Under the pieces are notes generated by a model. It was given only the letters and a program-made list of their open reading frames with translations. It had not been told where the DNA came from and made no database searches. From assembly GCF_901905185.1 (NCBI RefSeq), contig NZ_CABFMQ020000024.1, forward strand, positions 1-64,000: a DNA stretch of 64,000 nt, in the 5' to 3' direction. This document shows positions 57,215 through 64,000 of this stretch, piece after piece. Origin of the DNA: Methylocella tundrae (lineage in GTDB: Bacteria > Pseudomonadota > Alphaproteobacteria > Rhizobiales > Beijerinckiaceae). The position numbers and the translations under genes are program-made. How positions within the stretch are numbered: the first letter of the stretch is position 1; each line of letters opens with the position of its first letter.

Positions 57215-60200
57215 ATGAGCCTGTTCGGTCAATTCCGCGCAGCTTGCGCTTTCCTGCGTCGCCGGCGAGGCGCCATTGCGCCAGTCCTGACGCTGGCGAT
57301 CGGGTGGGCGCTTCCCCTGGCGCAGGCTCTGGCGCAGGCGCCAGATTGTCAAAAGCCGGGCGGCGCTGACGTCGCGCTGTGCGCCAAGCTCGAAAGAGAC
57401 AAGCTTCCGCCACCTCCGGCCGATCCTTCGGCGGGGCTCTCGCGCGCCAGCGTCTCCGCCGGCGCGGACGAGACGACGCTTCTGACCGTCGGTTCGCCGG
57501 GCCGCTTGTCCATTCGCGCTCAAAGCGGCTCCGGCGTCGCCTTGCAGCTTGTCGACATGATGACAGGCCCAGGCGAGATCGCGGGAGAACAGGGCGTCCG
57601 AGACGGGCGTCTCGACGTACTGCTTGATCGCGGCGTCTATCGGCTGCGCAGCCTTGGCGCCAAAGGCGCGATCGGCGAAGCAAAGCTCGCCGTCTTGCCG
57701 TTCCACAGCGCCGGCGTGGCGAAAGCTGACCTGTTGCGCGGCGGCGAGGACAGCGCTGAACTTGGCGATCTGGCGCAGCGTTCCTACTGGATCGTCGTCA
57801 GCCCGGGCGAGAAGGTCTCGGTCGAGGCGGTCGGACGGGCGCTGGGAGACCTGCGGCTGTGGCGCAATGGAACGGATCTGGTCGATTTGAAGCCAGCGAT
57901 TGCGACGGTCGAGCCCGAGGCCGGACATCCGATGGCGCGCCTGCGCGTCGAGGGCGCCGCTGAGCCGGGACTTTATCTCGTCACGGCCTATGGCGGCGCG
58001 CCTTCCGTCTGGGCCGATGGAAATCTCAAAAGCCCTTTGCACATTCGCGTCGGACAGCCGCAAAGCCTGGTTGGCGGCTGGTTCGAAGGCTCGATAGGCC
58101 CCATCGGTTCCCTGCGTTTCACGATTCCGCCGCCCGCGACCTATGTCCGGCTTGAGCTTGACGAGCCGGCGCCAGCGCAGCTCAGCGTTGCCCGGGGCAA
58201 TGCTTCGCCGGAAATCGCGGTCATCGCCAAGACGAGCCGCCAGCCCGTCGCGGCGCTGACCGTCGCCGCCAAGGGCGACGAGCCCACCACCGCCGAAGTC
58301 AGCGGGCTGCAAGGGCAGGCTTTTCGGTTGCGCGCCTTAAATCCCTCCGACACATTGCGGGTCGACGCGCCGGGACCTCATCTCGTCGCCGTTGACGTCA
58401 CAGGCGAGGGCGGCGACGAACTGCCGGCGACCGTGCTGCTGGCGCGTTTCGCCAAGGGCAAGGGCAGCGTCGTCGCGTCCAAGGCGCTGCGCATCGCGCG
58501 TGGGGAGGCGTGGCGCGCCAAATTCAATCTGCGAGGCCCCTCGAGCCTGATTTTCGAGATCGCCAACTCCGGTCCCGTCGCATTGAGCACGCAAGGAATC
58601 GGGGTTCGCGCCGTCCTCGAGCCCTTGCTCGGGACCAACGCGCCGCGCGCGGACGGAAAAATCCCGCAGCAATGGGACGTCGAGGCCGGTTGGTACACGC
58701 TGAAGCTGGAGCCGGTTCGCGACGCGGTTGGCGTCATCGACTTGACCTTTGGCCAGCCGGGCCTGGCGCCAGCGCCCTCTCCTTTGCCGAGCCGCGCGGT
58801 GATCGACTTCGGGCTGCGGAATTTTGACAAGGGCGCCTATTATCAGATCTTCGGCAACAGCGGCCCCAATCTCGCGCTTGGGCCGCGTGCGCGAAAACTA
58901 CCGGCTGATCTTGGCGCGGGCCCTCTCATCATCGAACAGCAGGCGCAGATCGAAACGCCGCCGCCAGCGGTGAACGAGGAGGCTCCCGCGCCGCCGCCAC
59001 GGCCGCCGAAAAGGCCGGCGGCCGGAACCGCGCCTGAAAGGCCCGCCTCAAAGGCGACCGGCCCGGGCGCTCAGAAGCCATCCAATCAATCGGCCGGCAA
59101 GCCAGCGGCGAAGGCGGCGCCCTTGAAGGCCGCGGCGGATGCTGCGCCGGGGGCTTTTCTTGTGCCGCTGCGAGCGCCGCCTGGAGGCGCCATCGCCGCC
59201 GCCGACGTCAATGGCCGGCCCATCGCCATTATCCTCACGAATGAGACCGCCGACAAAGACGGCCGTACGCTCACCGCGACGATTCCCGCGTCACGACTTA
59301 ATCGGCGGGTTATCCTCACATGGTCGAAAGTCGCGCCGCCGTCCGAACTCCCAGTTGTGGCGACGCCGGCCAGCCTCCTGCGCCTCGCGCCGGAGGAACC
59401 GCAGTTTTTTGATCTCGCCCGCGACGAAAGCCGCGCCTTTCGTCTCGATGTTGCAGAAGGCGGCCTTTATCGCATCGAAACGCTTGGCCGCCTCAAGACA
59501 TCCGCCACCATCGGCACGACATTCATCCCGGCGATCGATCGGGCGAAAGACAATGGAGCCGGCCATAACGCGCTTCTGCAAAGCTATCTTCGGGCGGGAT
59601 CATATCGCGTGACGGTCAAGGCCTCGGACTCCGAGGGCCATCTTGGACTTATCGCCCAACGCGCGAACCTGAATGACGCCGGGGGCCTTGCGCCCGGGCA
59701 AAGCGCCCGCGCGGCGCTGATGCAAGGGAAGGGCGCGGTTTTCACGGTCGACGCGCCAAGGACGGCGACCTATCGCCTCGATCTCTACTCGCTTGGGAAG
59801 GATTTTCCCGCCCGGCTCGAAGACGCCGACGGTTGGCCGCTGACGCCGCCCGGCCCCTTGGCGACGCTGGAGCAAAAAATAGAGAAGGGCCGCTACCGGC
59901 TCGTCGTGCCCCCCGTCGAAATGGATGCGCGCGTTGTGGCGCGCTTCAGCGAAGTGGTCGATGAGGCCACGCCGCAAGGTCATGGTCCGCACGCGCTCCG
60001 TTTTGATGTCGCGCAGAAATTTCAATGGCGCGAGCCGGCGGTCGCGGATGCGCCGCGCGAACCCGACCGTTGGACCTTTTCGCTCAAGGGACCTTCGCAT
60101 GTCACGCTCGACGTCAGCGACGGCATGAGCGCGGAGCTCCTAGGGCTTGGCGAACGATCCGGTTCAATCGCGAAAATCATATTCAAGCATGGCTTCGAAG

Positions 60201-62746
60201 GAGAGTTGCAACCGGGCGATTATGAGATTGACGCCCGCGGCATCGGCCGCAACGACCGGCTGGATTACGAGCTCACGCTGAAGTCGCTGGAGATGCAGCC
60301 GGGCGCCGCGCGCTTCATCGAACTTCCGGCCAGCGTTCCCTTCGCCATAGGAACCGATCGGATCGTCAGCGTGACGAGCTTCGGCGCCATTGAGTTAGCA
60401 GGAGCCCTGAGAGATGGCGCCGGACGAATCATCGAACGATTGAACGGCCGCGTCGACGATTGGAATATCTCGCTTTCGCGCCAATTGCCGGCCGGTTCCT
60501 ACCACCTCGACCTTGCAGCAATGAAAACTGAGGCGGCGTCGAGCGAGGCCCGCGATGAGCCAAGCGACGACGACACAGCAAAAGAAGCGCCATCGGACGA
60601 AGCATCTTCCGACGATCAGGCAGTTGGCGCAGAGGACTCTGACGCAACCGGGCCAGACGACTCCGTGCAAGATGACGTCGATCATCCTGAAGCGGATCAA
60701 CGGCGGACGAAAGTCGAATTGCATCTTGACCTGCCGGAAACGATGCAAGGCTCCGACCTCGACCTTACGGGTTCGGCGACGGTGGCAGGGTCGGGGGCGC
60801 GTCAACTGGCTTTACCCGCGGTCAAGGAAGGCGTTTTGCTGGTCGTCGCGGCGCAATCTTTAACGGACGCCGTCCTTTCCCTGGAGCGGCGGGATGCAGA
60901 CGGGCAATGGCGCTCCGTTGGCTTCGAGCGTGGACGGACGCCCGTGGTCGCTGCTCCCTCTGACGGCGATGAGAGCCGTCCGTGGCGCGTCACCGTTTGG
61001 CCAGCCAATGACGACGCATCCATCCTTTTAGCCGCGCGGGCGGTGAGCGGGACCATACAAGGTCCGGGTCAAGTCAGGCTTGAAAAGATCCCGATCGAAG
61101 GATTGGAGCCGCCCGTGGAGGTCGCGGCGATCACTGCCGAGGCCAAGAGTCTTCTCCTCCTGAAGCAGGCGCCGGACGGCCTGCGCGCAGGATCGGCCTT
61201 CGGCCACATGCTCGCTCCGGTCAAAAGCGGCGTCATCGCCCCGCAGTCCGAGCGCCTGTGGCTCGTCAAAAGAGGTGGCGAAAACAGCCCGGTCGAACTC
61301 GGCGCCGTTCCCTCGACGACAAAAAATATCGCGCTCGACCTTGCGAGTGGCGACGTCGCGACCTTGTCGCAGCCGATAGCCGGGGCGGGAAGTCTGCGGG
61401 TCTGGCGCGCGCAATCAAGTTACGGCCAGCCGGGTCTTTCCGCAGGCAAAGGGATGGGGGTTGCGCCTGCTGGGCCGATCGCTGGCGCGCTGGCGTTGAA
61501 CGGAGGCGAGCCTTTGCGCATCTGGAACGCTGGCCCGGGCGGCCCGTTGCGCCTCGATCTTGAGGCCTTCGACCTCACCGCCGAGCCGATGGCGCAAGCG
61601 GATGCGCAATATGCCGCGACGCTTGCGCCGCGAACCGCCCAGCTTGTGCGTATTGCCGGCTCCCCCAAGGAGGTCGAAGTCAATCTCGCGCCGGGCGCCG
61701 CTGCTTTCCTCAGCGGCGGCGATCGCGCGACGACGGTCTGGGGCGGCGCCCGCGCGGTCTCACGTCGGCTCTCCGGCGACTGGGCGGCTATCCTCTTCGT
61801 CAACATCGGCGCTGAGCCTTCGTCGGTTGCTTTTGCGGTCACTCCGGCAACGGATGACAAACCGCTCGCTACGGGCGAGGCAAGAAAGCTCTTTTCAGGC
61901 GCCGCGGGCTCGATGTCGCTGAGGGTCGAGGCCGCGGCAGGCGATCGTCTCATCGCCGCGGGCGCGCGCGCGGCCTTCATCAGCGATGATGGCGCCGTCT
62001 TGAAGGGCGGCTCGCTGATCCTGCCGGGGCCTGGCGAGCTCATTCTTGATCATGACGCCGGGCTCGTCGCCGCCTGGATCGAGAATGACGAAAAATCGCC
62101 ATGGCCCGCGACGGAGCCGCAAAAGATCGAGCCGCCGCGAACGGTCTCGCTGGAGGGACAGGCGATGACGCTGGCGCTCGCGCCCACGACGCCGATGCTG
62201 CTGAACGCGCGCTCCACCGCGCCGGTGATTCTGGCGCTGAGCCAGAAGGATGCGAAAGGCGATCCCGAATTGTTTCCGGCCGGCGCCGAGTTTCACGCCT
62301 ATGTCGAAGCCGGAGAGGCGCGGCTGCGCGTCTATTCGCCCCATGACGGCGCTCTCTCGGGCTCCCTGGAGGTCACCTTGAGCCCGCTTATTCCCATAAA
62401 AGAAGGCGTCGGCGAGGCGCGCGCGCTGGCGCCGGGCGGCGCCGCTCTCTTTGTCTTTGACGCGCCGCGCGCGCAAACGATCGGCGTCGGCGTGCGCTCT
62501 GATCCAGATAGCGCGAAAGTGCGCCTGCTCGACGCCAATGGCAGAAGTCTGGGGGAAGGCCCGGCGCAATTGCGCCAAATTGAGCCGGGGCGCTATCTGA
62601 TCGAAGCGCGCGCGCCGGCGGATGGCCCGGCGCTGGTCGTTCGTCCCGCCCTCGTGGGGCTGACGCCGCCCTCAAACGGACCTCCGCCCGACGTCGCGGA
62701 GCATTATCTCGAACTCGTCGGATTAAGGCCCACCCGCGCGCCATGA
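57215..62746 (+). CDS. Giant exported protein of unknown function (alpha-2-macroglobulin partner)
   Basis: An 1843-residue protein with a signal peptide-like N-terminus (basic RRRRGAIAPVLTLAIGWALPLAQALAQA). It appears to be a string of beta-sandwich modules; recurrent segments such as FDLARDESRAFRLDVAEGGLYRIETLG, GAVFTVDAPRTATYRLDLYSLG and GAALFVFDAPRAQTIGVGVRSDP resemble pre-peptidase C-terminal (PPC) domains. Two low-complexity linkers interrupt them: a Pro/Lys/Ala region (about residues 575-645) and a highly acidic Asp/Glu/Ser region (about 1105-1155). No catalytic motif is seen. ATG 57215 follows GGAGGGGG; ATG 57212 is adjacent. An alpha-2-macroglobulin family gene starts 8 nt downstream, so it is probably that protein's cell-envelope partner. 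Confidence 0.8.
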   Translation: MSLFGQFRAACAFLRRRRGAIAPVLTLAIGWALPLAQALAQAPDCQKPGGADVALCAKLERDKLPPPPADPSAGLSRASVSAGADETTLLTVGSPGRLSIRAQSGSGVALQLVDMMTGPGEIAGEQGVRDGRLDVLLDRGVYRLRSLGAKGAIGEAKLAVLPFHSAGVAKADLLRGGEDSAELGDLAQRSYWIVVSPGEKVSVEAVGRALGDLRLWRNGTDLVDLKPAIATVEPEAGHPMARLRVEGAAEPGLYLVTAYGGAPSVWADGNLKSPLHIRVGQPQSLVGGWFEGSIGPIGSLRFTIPPPATYVRLELDEPAPAQLSVARGNASPEIAVIAKTSRQPVAALTVAAKGDEPTTAEVSGLQGQAFRLRALNPSDTLRVDAPGPHLVAVDVTGEGGDELPATVLLARFAKGKGSVVASKALRIARGEAWRAKFNLRGPSSLIFEIANSGPVALSTQGIGVRAVLEPLLGTNAPRADGKIPQQWDVEAGWYTLKLEPVRDAVGVIDLTFGQPGLAPAPSPLPSRAVIDFGLRNFDKGAYYQIFGNSGPNLALGPRARKLPADLGAGPLIIEQQAQIETPPPAVNEEAPAPPPRPPKRPAAGTAPERPASKATGPGAQKPSNQSAGKPAAKAAPLKAAADAAPGAFLVPLRAPPGGAIAAADVNGRPIAIILTNETADKDGRTLTATIPASRLNRRVILTWSKVAPPSELPVVATPASLLRLAPEEPQFFDLARDESRAFRLDVAEGGLYRIETLGRLKTSATIGTTFIPAIDRAKDNGAGHNALLQSYLRAGSYRVTVKASDSEGHLGLIAQRANLNDAGGLAPGQSARAALMQGKGAVFTVDAPRTATYRLDLYSLGKDFPARLEDADGWPLTPPGPLATLEQKIEKGRYRLVVPPVEMDARVVARFSEVVDEATPQGHGPHALRFDVAQKFQWREPAVADAPREPDRWTFSLKGPSHVTLDVSDGMSAELLGLGERSGSIAKIIFKHGFEGELQPGDYEIDARGIGRNDRLDYELTLKSLEMQPGAARFIELPASVPFAIGTDRIVSVTSFGAIELAGALRDGAGRIIERLNGRVDDWNISLSRQLPAGSYHLDLAAMKTEAASSEARDEPSDDDTAKEAPSDEASSDDQAVGAEDSDATGPDDSVQDDVDHPEADQRRTKVELHLDLPETMQGSDLDLTGSATVAGSGARQLALPAVKEGVLLVVAAQSLTDAVLSLERRDADGQWRSVGFERGRTPVVAAPSDGDESRPWRVTVWPANDDASILLAARAVSGTIQGPGQVRLEKIPIEGLEPPVEVAAITAEAKSLLLLKQAPDGLRAGSAFGHMLAPVKSGVIAPQSERLWLVKRGGENSPVELGAVPSTTKNIALDLASGDVATLSQPIAGAGSLRVWRAQSSYGQPGLSAGKGMGVAPAGPIAGALALNGGEPLRIWNAGPGGPLRLDLEAFDLTAEPMAQADAQYAATLAPRTAQLVRIAGSPKEVEVNLAPGAAAFLSGGDRATTVWGGARAVSRRLSGDWAAILFVNIGAEPSSVAFAVTPATDDKPLATGEARKLFSGAAGSMSLRVEAAAGDRLIAAGARAAFISDDGAVLKGGSLILPGPGELILDHDAGLVAAWIENDEKSPWPATEPQKIEPPRTVSLEGQAMTLALAPTTPMLLNARSTAPVILALSQKDAKGDPELFPAGAEFHAYVEAGEARLRVYSPHDGALSGSLEVTLSPLIPIKEGVGEARALAPGGAALFVFDAPRAQTIGVGVRSDPDSAKVRLLDANGRSLGEGPAQLRQIEPGRYLIEARAPADGPALVVRPALVGLTPPSNGPPPDVAEHYLELVGLRPTRAP

Positions 62747-62754
62747 GGACAATC

Positions 62755-64000
62755 ATGAAACGTCTGGCTCTCCTTTGCGGCCTCTTCCTCGCGGCGCTGG
62801 CGTCAGTTGCTTCAGCCGAGCCCGCGCCGCAGCTTGACGTGCTGCAACGCGCCGATGGCGCGCGCGTCGTGCCCGAGCATTTTTTGCGCAGCTGGGACCC
62901 CGTGACGTTCTTTTTCGAAGCCGATATCGGGCCGAAAGAAGGCGGCCCCGAGGATGCGCCGGAGCGTTTTGTTAAAATGACGCCCAATCTGCCCGGGGCG
63001 TGGCAATGGCTCGGCCCGCGCGCCCTGCAGTTTCGCCCGGCGGACGCGTGGCGTCCGCTCCAGCCTGTGGAAATCGAGGCGGCGCCTGACGCCGGGACGT
63101 TTCATGCGCGTCTGATCCCTTTGCTGCCGGAGCCGGTCTCGACGAGCCCCGATGAGCGCGCCGACCCGATCGCCGATCTCGATCATATCATCCTGACCTT
63201 CGCCGGTCCCCTTGATGTCGAGGCGCTGGCGAGATTGCTTGCGATCGAGATCCGCCCTTCGCCCGGCCTGTCTGGAGCTGGTGGTCAATTTCTGACGGCG
63301 CAGGATTTCACGATTTTGCCCCTGCAGCGCAGCAAAGGTGAGGCTGGTCAATCCTATCTCGTCCAGCTGAAAAACAGCATTCCGGATGGCCGCGTCGCGA
63401 TCTTGCGCCTCAAACTCTCCAACGAGCCGGGGCTCGACGAGCCGACCTTCGAGCTTCGCCTGGCGAGCGCCGTTCCATTCGTCGCGACAGGGGCGGATTG
63501 CGGGCGCGGCCTTGAACGCTCCAATCTCGAAGGCCTGCTGCGCTGTTCGCCTTCCGAGTCGAACGGCGACGAGACGCAGTCGAAAGCGGCGCAACGCAGC
63601 CTTGTGGTCGCATTCTCGCAGAAGCCGGAGGCGCTCGACATCACAAAGGCTCGCGACGCGCTGCGGATTTCGCCGCCCGTCGATCGTTTCAGCGTCGAAG
63701 CGGATGGACCGCATCTGCGCCTCTCCGGCCGGTTTCTGGCCGACACGATTTACGAGCTGCGTATCGCGCCCGGAAGCCTCAACGATGATCGCAAGCGTCC
63801 TCTCGAGGGACCGCCTTTCCTGCAGCGTTTCGCCTTCGCGGCGGAGCAGCCGAATCTCGCTTTCGACGCGCGGCAGGGAATCGTCGAGCGCTTCGGACCG
63901 CAGCTCATTCCGATGCGCGGCTCCGGCTTCGACAAGGTCGATCTGCGCATCTACGCGATCGATCCGCTTTCTCGCGATTTCTGGCCCTTTCCCGCCGATG
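62755..64000 (+). CDS. Alpha-2-macroglobulin family protein (3' end outside window)
   Basis: The first 415 residues of a large exported protein. After the signal peptide (MKRLALLCGLFLAALASVASA) come MG-like N-terminal domains. The segment GIVERFGPQLIPMRGSGFDKVDLRIYAIDPLSRDFWPFPAD near the window end strongly resembles bacterial alpha-2-macroglobulin proteins (YfhM type) of Rhizobiales. Bacterial family members are periplasmic protease traps with or without a thioester; the bait and thioester regions lie beyond the window. GAGGA at 62745-62749 and ATG 62755 favour this start over the ATG 62743 that overlaps the previous stop. Cotranscribed with the giant upstream gene. Confidence 0.88.
   Translation, partial: MKRLALLCGLFLAALASVASAEPAPQLDVLQRADGARVVPEHFLRSWDPVTFFFEADIGPKEGGPEDAPERFVKMTPNLPGAWQWLGPRALQFRPADAWRPLQPVEIEAAPDAGTFHARLIPLLPEPVSTSPDERADPIADLDHIILTFAGPLDVEALARLLAIEIRPSPGLSGAGGQFLTAQDFTILPLQRSKGEAGQSYLVQLKNSIPDGRVAILRLKLSNEPGLDEPTFELRLASAVPFVATGADCGRGLERSNLEGLLRCSPSESNGDETQSKAAQRSLVVAFSQKPEALDITKARDALRISPPVDRFSVEADGPHLRLSGRFLADTIYELRIAPGSLNDDRKRPLEGPPFLQRFAFAAEQPNLAFDARQGIVERFGPQLIPMRGSGFDKVDLRIYAIDPLSRDFWPFPAD

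Overview
The window is a high-GC alphaproteobacterial chromosome segment. Gene content and order (secretin plus short A24 peptidase, ppk1-ppx next to rnd and aspS, DUF2126/transglutaminase protein, HWE histidine kinase, XdhC/MoeA-like/MocA trio, DUF6502-DUF5666 pair, alpha-2-macroglobulin family protein) fit the order Rhizobiales/Hyphomicrobiales. From family knowledge I would guess the Beijerinckiaceae/Methylocella neighbourhood; this is an inference. Nothing looks like a plasmid, phage, insertion sequence or CRISPR array: it is essentially a chromosomal housekeeping and storage-metabolism region.

Layout. 1-2.3 kb: end of a type II secretion locus (GspD C-terminus, prepilin peptidase) and a Sel1-repeat protein, then tRNA-Gly(TCC). 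2.7-5.9 kb: OprB-like porin, 3-hydroxyisobutyryl-CoA hydrolase family enzyme and a small membrane protein. 6.1-10.1 kb: polyphosphate kinase ppk1 and ppx, with a possible Pho box in front. 10.1-16.9 kb: rnd (reverse), aspS, and a transglutaminase-DUF2126 protein. 17.2-17.8 kb: two tandem HdeA/HdeB-like periplasmic proteins. 17.9-31.3 kb (reverse strand): a six-gene glycogen operon transcribed glgP-glgB-glgC-glgA-pgm-glgX/malQ, whose last gene is a GlgX-MalQ fusion with both catalytic triads intact. 31.7-38.4 kb: small exported glycine-zipper protein, a 1000-residue multi-PAS HWE kinase, a Crp/Fnr-type regulator, a PAP2 phosphatase, a Nudix hydrolase and a small exported protein. 38.5-41.5 kb: YaiI-type protein, DbpA-type RNA helicase and a DUF1269 protein. 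41.8-46.5 kb: acid-type Orn/Lys/Arg decarboxylase, GNAT acetyltransferase and a GH13 alpha-glucosidase. 46.5-48.8 kb: DUF6502-DUF5666 gene pair preceded by three evenly spaced palindromes. 49.3-56.9 kb: glycosyltransferase, HlyD/FUSC efflux pair, molybdenum-cofactor trio and a PPK2 kinase. 57.2-64 kb: an 1844-residue exported protein of unknown function, followed 8 nt later by the start of an alpha-2-macroglobulin family gene that runs off the window.

How the genes work together. Two storage polymers dominate. Glycogen is covered by precursor supply (pgm, glgC), polymerisation (glgA), branching (glgB), phosphorolysis (glgP) and debranching/recycling (glgX-malQ), with a separate GH13 glucosidase. 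Polyphosphate is covered by ppk1, ppx and a distant ppk2. A second theme is envelope and acid stress (HdeA-like pair, amino-acid decarboxylase, small exported proteins, alpha-2-macroglobulin system).

The best candidate for an undescribed system is the DUF6502-DUF5666 module. Its first gene has an HTH-like segment, and three GTGGG-N7-CCCAC palindromes with 28-30 bp centre spacing lie directly upstream, which suggests an autoregulated operon. The second candidate is the 1844-residue exported protein coupled to the alpha-2-macroglobulin gene.
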